5,871 nt of DNA, from positions 1-5,871 of the forward strand of contig JAIRSQ010000198.1 of the NCBI GenBank assembly GCA_031255395.1. Reading direction: 5' to 3'. The stretch's first letter is position 1. The number at the start of each line of letters is the position of its first letter. Source of the stretch: Spirochaetaceae bacterium. GTDB lineage: Bacteria; Spirochaetota; Spirochaetia; Treponematales; Breznakiellaceae. Shown here one piece after another: positions 1 through 5,588 of this stretch. The translations under genes were made by a program, and so were the position numbers. The notes under the pieces are model-generated. The model worked only from the letters and a program-made list of their open reading frames with translations, had not been told where the DNA came from and searched no databases.

Positions 1-419
1 GCCAGCGCGTCCGCAAGCCGGCTGTCGGAAAGCGACAGGATGCGGACGGCAAGCAGGGCGGCGTTCACGCCCCCGTTCAGCGCGACGGCGGCGACCGGCA
101 CGCCCGGCGGTGTCTGGACAGTTGAAAGCAACGCGTCAAGGCCGCCCGTCGTGCCGCCTTTGCAGGGGACGCCAATCACAGGCAATGATGTATGTGCGGC
201 GAGCGCGCCGGCCAGATGCGCCGCCATCCCCGCGAACGCGATGATCGCGCCGAAGCCCCTGCCGCCGGCGTTTCTGCCGAACTCCGCCACGGCGTCCGGC
301 GTCCGGTGGGCGCTCATTATACGCGCTTCGTACTCGACATTAAAACTTTTAAGCGTTTCGAAAGCTTTTTCGGCAACCGGCATATCGCTCGCGCTGCCAA
401 GAATTAGTGCCACTTTCAT
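1..419 (-). CDS. purE: PurE, N5-carboxyaminoimidazole ribonucleotide mutase (3' end cut by window edge)
   Basis: Class I PurE moves the carboxyl group of N5-CAIR to carbon 4 to give CAIR in cytosolic de novo purine synthesis, working with PurK. The reading frame runs from an ATG at 419 to the window edge, giving 139 codons of the usual 160-170, so roughly the last 25 residues are missing. Family motifs are clear: GSASD (residues 8-12, phosphate/substrate loop), SAHRTP (36-41, holding the catalytic histidine; class I has R where class II enzymes have K), AGMAAHLAG (63-71), VIGVPCKGG (81-89), LDALLSTVQ (94-102) and a VNAALLA helix near 118-124. Minor departures are Ala70 where Pro is usual (AAHLPG) and Thr103 where Met is usual (VQMP). 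The codons before the ATG hold no good Shine-Dalgarno sequence. The gene follows fliJ after a 96-bp gap that contains a GC hairpin, so it may be read through from the flagellar genes or have its own promoter; purK or another pur gene could lie beyond the edge. The identification is firm. Confidence 0.96.
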   Translation of the reverse strand, partial: MKVALILGSASDMPVAEKAFETLKSFNVEYEARIMSAHRTPDAVAEFGRNAGGRGFGAIIAFAGMAAHLAGALAAHTSLPVIGVPCKGGTTGGLDALLSTVQTPPGVPVAAVALNGGVNAALLAVRILSLSDSRLADAL

Positions 420-503
420 TAAATAACTGTAGCGCTTACGCCGGGACTTAAACAAGGCGGCCCATTACCCGGTCAAAGAGGCTATGCAAAAACAAGCCCG
501 ACG

Positions 504-515
504 CGGCCTTGGCCG
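504..515 (-). terminator. GC hairpin directly after the fliJ stop codon, possible weak terminator or attenuator
   Basis: CGGCC (504-508), a 2-nt loop and GGCCG (511-515) form a perfect 5-bp hairpin touching the fliJ stop codon at 516-518. Read on the minus strand, a T-rich tract (TTGTTTTTG) follows about ten bases later. A second, mutually exclusive stem, AAGGCC with GGGCTT (one mismatch), would sit right against that T tract. This could end or attenuate transcription between fliJ and purE, but neither stem is strong, so the call is tentative. Confidence 0.35.
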
Positions 516-902
516 TTATTGCGCTTTGCCGTTTTCCTTGCGATAGGCCGCGAATTTTCTGTTTTTAAGGTTTTCAAGCGCTTTTAAGCCGGCTCTCGCG
601 TCAAGCCAGGCCTCACGAGACCGTTCTACGGCAAGCTCGGCGGCTGCGGCTTCTTGCAGAAGCCGCTCCTTTTCGGCGTCCAGCCGCTGTAAATAGTTTT
701 CGTAATCAAGCGCGCGCGACAGGGAATTTCCCTCCGAAAAACGCTCCTCGCCGGCGGATTTTTGGGCGGCGGCGACGGCTTCCAGCCCGTTTTCTATCCG
801 CGAAAGAGCGCTTACCGCGCGTCCCAACTCGATTTTTGCGTCATTTTCAGCGTGGGAACGCAGTTTAAGGATTTTTTCCAGACTAAACGTGAACTTTTTC
901 AT
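516..902 (-). CDS. fliJ: FliJ, flagellar type III export central stalk / chaperone-escort protein
   Basis: FliJ is the coiled-coil stalk that sits inside the FliI hexamer (like the gamma subunit of F1-ATPase), contacts FlhA and recycles export chaperones at the base of the flagellum. The protein is 128 residues, slightly shorter than the roughly 145 of enteric FliJ. It begins MKKFTFSLEKILKLR, the usual FliJ opening, and is then nearly all charged helix with heptad spacing and high Glu, Ala, Arg and Leu, consistent with a two-helix antiparallel coiled coil. The frame is open further upstream to 929, but the ATG at 902 was chosen because it gives the family N-terminus and overlaps the fliI stop as ATGA. 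No strong ribosome site precedes it, which fits translational coupling to fliI. FliJ sequences diverge strongly, so the call rests on length, helical composition, N-terminal motif and position after fliI. Confidence 0.9.
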   Translation of the reverse strand: MKKFTFSLEKILKLRSHAENDAKIELGRAVSALSRIENGLEAVAAAQKSAGEERFSEGNSLSRALDYENYLQRLDAEKERLLQEAAAAELAVERSREAWLDARAGLKALENLKNRKFAAYRKENGKAQ

Positions 903-2254
903 GCTTTGGCCGGCTCGCCAGCCATACATTCGCTGTCAGGTATCTCGATGCCCGCTATGCCGCCCAATCGCGACAGCGTTTCGCTCAGCGTAACTTTCTC
1001 GTCCGTATCCTGAATCAGAAAATCATCGATTTCTGCGTGTTTGGCGATGGCCGCGTCAATGTCAGGATTCGAGCCCTGCTTGTAAGCGCCCGCGTTGATG
1101 ATATCTTCGGCCTCGTAATAGTCCGCCATCAGGCGTTTGACGGCGCGGGCGGCCTTTCGGGACGCCGGTCCGGAAACATCGTCCGCAAGACGCGAGACGC
1201 TTTGTGACACGTCGACGGCGGGATAATGCCCGCGCGAAGCGAGCCGGCGGGAAAGCACGATGTGAGCGTCCAGCGTCGCCCGCACGTTATCGGAAACAGG
1301 CTCGTCCATATCGTCGCCTTCGACAAGCACCGTGTAAAAGGCCGTGATTGAGCCGCGCTCGCTAGTGCCGGCTCGTTCAAGAAGCTTGGGCAGCAGATCG
1401 AACACGCTCGGCGGATAGCCGCGGTGGGCAGGACTTTCGCCCCGCGAAAGTCCTATCTCGCGCTGGGCGCGGGCAAACCTAGTTACCGAATCAAAGAGCA
1501 ACGTTACGTTCATGCCCAAATCGCGAAAATACTCCGCTATAGCTGTGGCCGTGTACGCGCCTTTTAACCGTTCAAGCGCGCTTTTATCGCTTGTGGCCGC
1601 AACTATCACAGAACGTTTAAGAGCCTCTTCGCCCAGACTGTTCGCGATAAAATCGTTTAGTTCCCTGCCGCGCTCGCCAATCAGCGCGATCACGTTCATG
1701 TCGGAACGGGTGTTTGCGGCTATCATACCCAGAAATGTCGATTTTCCGACTCCTGAACCGGCAAAAATGCCGACACGCTGGCCGCAGCCTACAGCCAAAA
1801 GTCCGTCTATCACGCGAATCCCGGTGGCAAGCCGCTTTGTTATCATGGGGCGGGACAACGCGGGCGGAGCGTCCTGAACCGCGGGAACGCGCCGGTTCGC
1901 CCCGAAACGTTTCTTGCCATCGACAGGCCGTCCCAGCGCGTCCATCACTCGCCCCAGCATATCGGGCGAACAAGGGATCTCAAGGCGGCTGCCGGAAGCG
2001 GTAACGCGCGCTCCCGGCTCTATGCCGTCCGTCGAACCGTAAACCATCAGTTGAACCGTCGCGCCGTTAATACCGATTACCTCGGCAAGCAGTCCGTCGC
2101 CGTCCCCTTCGATACGGCAAAGTTCCCCGACAACGGACTGCGGCCCGACGCTCTCCGCGAGCAAACCCTGCACCCGAAACACGCGCCCAACGCACTTTAC
2201 CGTGCGAGCGTCCCTTACCGCCTCCATGTACTTGGCGAACGGCTTTTCCGTCAA
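899..2254 (-). CDS. fliI: FliI, flagellum-specific export ATPase
   Basis: FliI is the hexameric ATPase of the flagellar type III export apparatus. It acts at the cytoplasmic face of the basal body and is related to the F1 beta subunit. The 451-residue protein is full length. It shows an N-terminal beta-barrel region (about 20-90), the segment DALGRPVDG (105-113), Walker A AGSGVGKST (165-173, Lys171), the catalytic-glutamate motif GERGRE (193-198, Glu194), Walker B TLLFDS (251-256, Asp255), the FliI-type stretch GESPAHRGYPPSVFDLLPKL (272-291) and the ATPase alpha/beta signature PAVDVSQSVS (345-354). The start is a TTG at 2254. It is favoured over the in-frame ATG at 2227 because a GGAG lies 6 bases upstream of the TTG, no such site precedes the ATG, and the TTG start keeps the N-terminal helix seen in other FliI proteins. 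The TTG overlaps the fliH TGA by four bases, and its own stop overlaps the fliJ start, so the three genes look translationally coupled. All catalytic residues are present. Confidence 0.98.
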   Translation of the reverse strand: MTEKPFAKYMEAVRDARTVKCVGRVFRVQGLLAESVGPQSVVGELCRIEGDGDGLLAEVIGINGATVQLMVYGSTDGIEPGARVTASGSRLEIPCSPDMLGRVMDALGRPVDGKKRFGANRRVPAVQDAPPALSRPMITKRLATGIRVIDGLLAVGCGQRVGIFAGSGVGKSTFLGMIAANTRSDMNVIALIGERGRELNDFIANSLGEEALKRSVIVAATSDKSALERLKGAYTATAIAEYFRDLGMNVTLLFDSVTRFARAQREIGLSRGESPAHRGYPPSVFDLLPKLLERAGTSERGSITAFYTVLVEGDDMDEPVSDNVRATLDAHIVLSRRLASRGHYPAVDVSQSVSRLADDVSGPASRKAARAVKRLMADYYEAEDIINAGAYKQGSNPDIDAAIAKHAEIDDFLIQDTDEKVTLSETLSRLGGIAGIEIPDSECMAGEPAKA

Positions 2255-3177
2255 CTCGCGCTCCGTTTTGTCTTTAACGGTGAAAGTTCCAGTATCTTGG
2301 ACTCCAGTTCCGCGAATTGCATCGCTATCCTAGCGTCCACTTCGCCAAAATCAGTCTCTATATAGCAGCCGCCCGGATCCACCGACGAATCTTCGAGCAT
2401 CCTTATATCGCCCGATCCTTCAAGCAGATTGATAAACTCGTCCAGATACTCTCCCGCAGTTTCCATATCGTCCGTGTTCACTTTAACCGTTATCTTGCCC
2501 TTGCCCTTTATCTTTCCAAGCGCCTCTTTTATGTTTTCGACGACAACCTGGCGCTGGCTCTCGGATATGACTTTTACAACTTTTCGGGCTATGAGCAGGG
2601 CGATATCTATGATTTCCTGCTCGGCCTGCTCTATGATTTCGAGCCGTTTGTCCTGAAGCCGCTCCATGACGATCCGCGCTCGCGCCACAAGCCGCCTGAC
2701 TTCGGTCATCCCGGATTCGTAACCGTCCTTGCGACCGCGTTCAAAGCCGTTCGCCGCCGCCGTCTTTTCCGCTTCAGCGGATTTTTCCTCCGAATCAGCC
2801 TTGATTTTCTCCGCCTGGGACCGCGCCTCGCTTAGTATCGACTCCGCTTCAGCCTGGGCCGCCTCTTTTTTGCCATTAAGATAGGACTTAAACTTTTCAT
2901 CCGCTTCCGCCGCCGTCTTTTTAGCGTCGGCCACGATTATTTCCGCTTCGATCCGGGCCGAATTCAGCATGGATTCTTTCTCGGACTCCCAGCGCGCCTT
3001 AAAATCATCCGCCTCGCGCTTTAAATCTTCTGCCGTGGGGCCGTTATAAACGGGAATCTCTTCGTGTTCGGCACCGGTGTCTTGCGGCTCGGCCGCTTTG
3101 ACTGCGTACGGCGCCTCCAGCGAGACTACGGAGCCTGTCCGCACAAGTTCTTCGGGTCTGAAAACCGCTTTAGCCAT
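2251..3177 (-). CDS. fliH: FliH, flagellar export ATPase regulator / stator
   Basis: FliH dimers bind the FliI N-terminus, hold the ATPase at the C-ring through FliN, and restrain its activity until docking. The protein is 308 residues, longer than the enteric form (about 235). A variable acidic N-terminus (1-50) is followed by a long alanine- and glutamate-rich coiled coil (about 50-140). Next comes a run of three GxxxG steps (Gly144, 148, 152, 156), a FliH hallmark. The C-terminal globular domain contains the conserved region 268-293 with GGCYIETDFGEVDARI, shared by FliH, YscL and the V/F-ATPase peripheral stalk. The ATG at 3177 has a GGAA ribosome site 5 bases upstream. The stop overlaps the fliI TTG start. 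Upstream is a transporter gene at a 57-bp distance instead of the fliG expected in treponemes. A TACAAT hexamer (3187-3192) could act as a -10 box, but it would give an almost leaderless message and its -35 is poor. Confidence 0.95.
   Translation of the reverse strand: MAKAVFRPEELVRTGSVVSLEAPYAVKAAEPQDTGAEHEEIPVYNGPTAEDLKREADDFKARWESEKESMLNSARIEAEIIVADAKKTAAEADEKFKSYLNGKKEAAQAEAESILSEARSQAEKIKADSEEKSAEAEKTAAANGFERGRKDGYESGMTEVRRLVARARIVMERLQDKRLEIIEQAEQEIIDIALLIARKVVKVISESQRQVVVENIKEALGKIKGKGKITVKVNTDDMETAGEYLDEFINLLEGSGDIRMLEDSSVDPGGCYIETDFGEVDARIAMQFAELESKILELSPLKTKRSAS
2261..2264 (-). promoter_or_regulatory. Shine-Dalgarno site that decides the TTG start of fliI
   Basis: Read on the minus strand this is GGAG, six bases before the TTG at 2254. 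The competing in-frame ATG at 2227 has no purine-rich site at the right distance. The site lies within the 3' end of fliH, so ribosomes finishing fliH could also restart here. Confidence 0.7.
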
Positions 3178-3182
3178 ACCGT

Positions 3183-3186
3183 TTCC
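3183..3186 (-). promoter_or_regulatory. Ribosome binding site of fliH
   Basis: GGAA on the minus strand with a 5-base spacer to the fliH ATG at 3177. It is a moderate match to the Shine-Dalgarno sequence and supports independent initiation of fliH after the transporter gene. Confidence 0.5.
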
Positions 3187-3234
3187 ATTGTACCAGAGGC
3201 GGGATTGAGAGATAAGAGGCGGATGAAGCGCTCG

Positions 3235-4188
3235 CTAGTCCGCCGGCAGTCCGGGCACGCGCCGTTTCGCTGTCATGTCCCATTGCGTGGCCAGCATTCC
3301 CGCCAGCATTAGCGCAAAACCCAGCAGTATGCCGCGACTTTGCTTTTCTGACAGCAGCAGCATGCCTCCCAATGCGGCGAAAACGCTTTCCATGCAAAGG
3401 ATGACGGCAGCGTGCGCGGGCGGAGCGTCTCGCTGGGCGACGACTTGCAACGTATACCCGACGCCGACAGACATCGCTCCGCCGTAAAGCACCGGCAGCG
3501 CGGCTCCGGCAAGCAACGAAAACCTGAAATCGCGCGCCCCCAGTTCCGCTCCCATGCCGAATCCGGCCCTTCCGGAAAAATCCGACAAGGCCGCCGCCAA
3601 TGAAAGAATGCCGCAAACTATAAATTGCCCGCAGGCCAGTTTTACCGCGTCCGTTTTTTGTACAAACCTGTCGATCAACAGCACGTGCGCCGACCAAAAA
3701 ACGCCGCCTATTAGCGTAAGAGCGTCTCCTTTGTTCACGGTTTTAAGATTCACGCCGCCTATGACAAAAAAAAGGCCGGCAAGAGTCAGAGTGGCGGCGG
3801 CAAACGTTTGCGAACCGGCCCTCCTTCCAAGAAAAATCCCGAAAACCGGTACCAAAACCACATAAATGCCGGACAAAAAACCGCTGTTGCCCGCAGTGGT
3901 CCAGAAAATCCCGGTCTGCTGAAACCCGGCGGCGACAAACAGGCATATACCCAGCGTAACCGGATAGACGGGATTCCCGCTGCCGGTTTTTTCTGCCGGC
4001 TCCGCTTGCTTTTTTCCGCGAAAAAAAGCAAGCGGCATTATAATTATCCCGCCCAATAAAAACCTTAGGCCGTTGTATGTGAACGGCCCTATATAATCCA
4101 TGCCCGCCCGTTGCGCCGTAAACGCAAGCCCCCAAATGCACGCGGTCAGAACCAAAAGCATGTCCGCTTTTATAGCTTTAGCATCCAT
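3235..4188 (-). CDS. EamA/DMT-superfamily permease, ten transmembrane helices
   Basis: This is a predicted inner-membrane transporter of the drug/metabolite transporter superfamily (two EamA repeats). Such proteins export or take up small metabolites, and no substrate can be assigned from the sequence. The 317 residues contain ten hydrophobic segments at about 9-25, 36-55, 76-97, 102-120, 128-146, 155-173, 184-201, 226-248, 258-279 and 284-302. Typical family stretches are the N-terminal CIWGLAFTAQRAGMDYIGPF (17-36), QQTGIFWTTAGNSGFLSGIY (90-109), and in the second repeat APPAHAAVILCMESVFAALG (255-274). The ATG at 4188 is the earliest possible start, because an in-frame TAA lies four codons upstream (4198-4200). 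GAGGA is the nearest purine-rich site, about 12 bases upstream, which is rather far. The gene ends 57 bp before fliH in the same direction with no terminator visible between them, so it may share a transcript with the flagellar genes, although no functional link is known. Confidence 0.9.
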   Translation of the reverse strand: MDAKAIKADMLLVLTACIWGLAFTAQRAGMDYIGPFTYNGLRFLLGGIIIMPLAFFRGKKQAEPAEKTGSGNPVYPVTLGICLFVAAGFQQTGIFWTTAGNSGFLSGIYVVLVPVFGIFLGRRAGSQTFAAATLTLAGLFFVIGGVNLKTVNKGDALTLIGGVFWSAHVLLIDRFVQKTDAVKLACGQFIVCGILSLAAALSDFSGRAGFGMGAELGARDFRFSLLAGAALPVLYGGAMSVGVGYTLQVVAQRDAPPAHAAVILCMESVFAALGGMLLLSEKQSRGILLGFALMLAGMLATQWDMTAKRRVPGLPAD

Positions 4189-4418
4189 GCCTTTAGTTTA
4201 TCCTCATCTTAACAGCAGGGTCTAATACCCGCCATGACGTATAAAAATGAAATCCGGTTGAAAAAGCGTATGCCCAATAATGCGAATCAAAGGCGCGTAA
4301 GAGGCAAAGCGCGCCAACGGAGAATCGTGACAGAGGCCTCCTATTGCCGCTTGCGGACGGAATTGCAGAGACGGTTTTTTACGTCGTTTTTGCCGCCAAA
4401 AGGCGGGTTTGCGCGGGG
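4189..4418. other. Intergenic region upstream of the transporter gene, two small hairpins
   Basis: These 230 bases separate the transposase-like gene from the transporter gene. Two short hairpins are visible: CCGC-TT-GCGG at 4347-4356 and CCGCC-AAAA-GGCGG at 4393-4406, the latter a few bases past the transposase-like stop. Neither is followed by a clear U tract on the minus strand, so I do not call a terminator. The transporter promoter is expected here, but no convincing -35/-10 pair was seen. Confidence 0.5.
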
Positions 4419-4955
4419 TTATGCGGGGGGAGAGGCTGACCGGCATAGAATTTTAGCAGGTTCACCCGGAAGGGGTCTGACCCCAGCCTTTGGTTTCCAC
4501 GAAAGAGGGCTGCTTATGACCGTCATCTTCCCTGAAACAGGTCTGCCCTCTCCTCCAGCCGGCGAAAGTTCATCGGGCTCCGCGTCAGTTCCGTATCCGC
4601 TCAAACTCTCCGCCCCATCAGGCGGTTCGTCTTCCACAATCCTCGACCGGTATCGGTCGCCCCAGATATGCCCCGTCCAGCCGTTCAGCAAGTTATACCT
4701 AACGGCAAACGTCTGTTTGAGCCACTGCATAATCCGCGGCAACTGGAACCCGTCCGCTGGCTTGACGCAGAAAACAAGCAAGTCATCCTTCAGACACAGC
4801 CCGCGAATTTCAAAATCGAAGCGTTTAGCCGTATCGTCCAAAACCTTGGCGAAAAGCCTCAATGCCTGAAGCGACTGGAACAACGGTTTCCGGTTGTTGA
4901 CGGACGTGCGGATTTCATACCGCGCTCCCTGTTTAAGTTCTCTTAAATGTCTCAT
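4419..4955 (-). CDS. Y1 / REP-associated-transposase-like protein lacking the HUH motif (probable relic or non-catalytic derivative)
   Basis: Residues 1-110 of this 178-residue protein follow the layout of the Y1 transposase domain (COG1943-like). They include an N-terminal strand with EIRTSVNNRKPLF (14-26), a helix ALRLFAKVLDDTAKRFDFEI (31-50), a segment RIMQWLKQTFAVRYNLLNG (74-92) and GHIWGDRYRSRIV (95-107), the counterpart of the usual GHLFQGRYKS. The strand that should carry MPNHxH instead reads LKDDLLVF (55-62), so both metal-binding histidines are gone. The usual later tyrosine segment (Y..LNPVRAG) is absent as well. After residue 110 the sequence is Pro/Gly/Glu-rich, unlike the family, and its DNA contains a palindrome (4472-4484), so the tail may be read from foreign or frame-shifted sequence. 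Active DNA nicking is therefore unlikely. The ATG at 4955 gives the family-like MRHLRELKQGARY opening, but no ribosome site precedes it. It could be a pseudogene or a domesticated DNA-binding protein. Confidence 0.7.
   Translation of the reverse strand: MRHLRELKQGARYEIRTSVNNRKPLFQSLQALRLFAKVLDDTAKRFDFEIRGLCLKDDLLVFCVKPADGFQLPRIMQWLKQTFAVRYNLLNGWTGHIWGDRYRSRIVEDEPPDGAESLSGYGTDAEPDELSPAGGEGRPVSGKMTVISSPLSWKPKAGVRPLPGEPAKILCRSASPPA
4472..4484. repeat. GGGGTC-T-GACCCC palindrome inside the 3' end of the transposase-like gene
   Basis: Two 6-base arms flank a single central base. The sequence lies in the aberrant C-terminal tail of the HUH-less protein (around residues 157-162). From memory, this motif recurs in many environmental genomes close to REP-associated tyrosine transposases, so it may be a REP-like recognition or insertion site. 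The palindrome itself is directly visible; the role is inferred. Confidence 0.6.
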
Positions 4956-5000
4956 GCATATTTATGGCGCAAATACGCTGTTTTGCTTTTATCCGAAATG

Positions 5001-5025
5001 AAAAATGTGCGAAACGCATATTTTT
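5001..5025. repeat. 11-bp hairpin with A and T tails, upstream of the transposase-like gene
   Basis: AAAAATGTGCG (5001-5011) pairs with CGCATATTTTT (5015-5025) around an AAA loop, with one G-T wobble. The A-rich/T-rich arms resemble a weak bidirectional terminator in both orientations. It lies about 45 bp upstream of the transposase-like ATG, so it might insulate that gene or be the end structure of a small element. Confidence 0.45.
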
Positions 5026-5071
5026 ACATACGCGAAGCTCGACTCTGCCGCAAGCGATTCCGTTTTTAACT

Positions 5072-5089
5072 ATTTCGCCGTTGCGAAAT
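5072..5089. repeat. 7-bp perfect hairpin next to the inverted-repeat element
   Basis: ATTTCGC (5072-5078) and GCGAAAT (5083-5089) are perfect complements separated by CGTT. It sits 9 bases left of the 214-bp inverted-repeat element and could be part of it. There is no U tract for a terminator. Confidence 0.45.
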
Positions 5090-5173
5090 GTCCCGCTAGT
5101 CATTGCGAGCGTAGCAAAGCAATCCATGCTAGCCGTCCTCGCGCTGGATTACTTCATGGCGGAAGCTTTGGCT

Positions 5174-5244
5174 ATCGTGAAATCCGCTCATTCCGTGCCT
5201 AAGGTTGAAGTTTTTATTCCCGTGAAAGTCCCTCCTTCCGTGCC
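5174..5244. repeat. Imperfect 26-bp direct repeat pair inside the REP/MITE-like element
   Basis: The 26 bases at 5174-5199 and at 5219-5244 agree at 20 positions, with CGTGAAA near the start and TTCCGTGCC at the end of both copies. The copies are 45 bp apart start to start. This suggests an internal duplication within the element. Confidence 0.5.
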
Positions 5245-5261
5245 GCCTGATTCTCAGGCGG
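5243..5261. repeat. Perfect 8-bp hairpin CCGCCTGA-TTC-TCAGGCGG
   Basis: A GC-rich stem with a three-base loop within the inverted-repeat element. No U tract follows on either strand, so it is taken as a structural part of the REP-like element and not as a terminator. Confidence 0.6.
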
Positions 5262-5318
5262 AACTACCCTCGCAACGCAGCCTCCGAAGCGGCCTTTCGG
5301 GCTCGCAATGACGACTCT

Positions 5319-5341
5319 CAGCCGACTCGCAACCCCCACTC
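5319..5341 (+). repeat. First copy of a 23-bp perfect direct repeat
   Basis: The sequence starts CAGCCGACTCGC and ends CCCCCACTC, and is identical to 5566-5588. It lies just right of the REP/MITE-like element. The two copies frame the heptamer-rich interval. Confidence 0.7.
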
Positions 5342-5346
5342 AAACC

Positions 5347-5364
5347 CATTGCTCATTGCTCATT
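5347..5364 (+). repeat. Short heptamer run, CATTGCT twice plus CATT
   Basis: Two and a half copies of CATTGCT, an intermediate form between the CATTACT and CCTTGCT words of the array at 5451-5541. It probably belongs to the same repeat family. Confidence 0.6.
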
Positions 5365-5450
5365 AATTTGCCTGCCCTCCCCCCAGCCTCCCCGTAAACC
5401 TCACTTACAAGCATATTCGCCTGGACGACTCGCCAGTTCCCAATCGGCCC

Positions 5451-5541
5451 CATTACTCATTACTCATTACTCATTACTCATTACTCCTTGCTCCTTGCTC
5501 CTTGCTCCTTGCTCATTACTCATTACTCCTTGCTCATTACT
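5451..5541 (+). repeat. Heptamer tandem array of 13 units in two variant words
   Basis: Thirteen contiguous 7-base units without a gap: CATTACT x5, CCTTGCT x4, CATTACT x2, CCTTGCT x1, CATTACT x1. A partial unit follows (CATT then CGCT). The words differ only at positions 2 and 5, and these change together, so the variants have spread as whole units. The array is very poor in G on the plus strand. Short heptamer arrays of this type occur between genes in cyanobacteria and other bacteria. Because 7 is not a multiple of 3, the array can be open in several frames, and such open frames should not be taken as genes. Confidence 0.92.
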
Positions 5542-5565
5542 CATTCGCTAACAAGCCCTCTCCCC

Positions 5566-5588
5566 CAGCCGACTCGCAACCCCCACTC
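5566..5588 (+). repeat. Second copy of the 23-bp perfect direct repeat
   Basis: Identical to 5319-5341 over 23 bases. The preceding bases are also similar in kind: a run of C before CAGCC appears here and again at 5379-5387. This suggests that a C-rich cassette has been duplicated around the heptamers. Confidence 0.7.

Larger units (their letters stand above)
5099..5312. mobile_element. 214-bp REP/MITE-like element with perfect 12-bp terminal inverted repeats
   Basis: GTCATTGCGAGC at 5099-5110 is matched exactly by GCTCGCAATGAC at 5301-5312. Just inside the left end, the bases GTAGCAAAGCAATCCA (5111-5126) find a partly complementary partner around TGGATTACTTC (5145-5155). Inside are also a perfect 8-bp hairpin (5243-5261) and a 5-bp stem CCGAA/TTCGG (5284-5300). 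No open frame of note is present. CATTGCGAGC...GAAGCAATCC is a motif I recognise from dispersed palindromic repeats in many bacterial genomes, which fits a non-autonomous repeat. No target-site duplication is evident in the flanks. It lies near the transposase-like gene, but a link between them is inference. Confidence 0.65.

Noticed and set aside
3178..3234. Promoter for fliH with TACAAT as -10 (3187-3192)
   Set aside because: The -35 partner TTATCT is poor, and the transcript would start only a few bases before the ATG. No sigma-28-type flagellar promoter is visible either.
3170..4141. Several frames of 67-175 codons on both strands within the transporter gene
   Set aside because: They are alternate-frame shadows of the transporter gene, which alone shows ten membrane helices and family motifs.
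4393..4406. Intrinsic terminator after the transposase-like gene
   Set aside because: The hairpin is real, but on the minus strand it is followed by CAAAAACG instead of a U tract.
4222..4446. A 74-codon minus-strand frame after the transposase-like gene
   Set aside because: Its start overlaps the transposase-like tail, it has no motif, and it covers hairpins. It could be a displaced C-terminal piece of the transposase, but I see no Y..LNPVRAG-type segment in it.
4234..4869. A 211-codon plus-strand open frame opposite the transposase-like gene
   Set aside because: It is antisense to a frame with recognisable Y1-family motifs, and its own translation shows no family motif or plausible start context.
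5451..5541. CRISPR array
   Set aside because: The repeats are contiguous 7-base units without spacers, so this is a simple tandem array.
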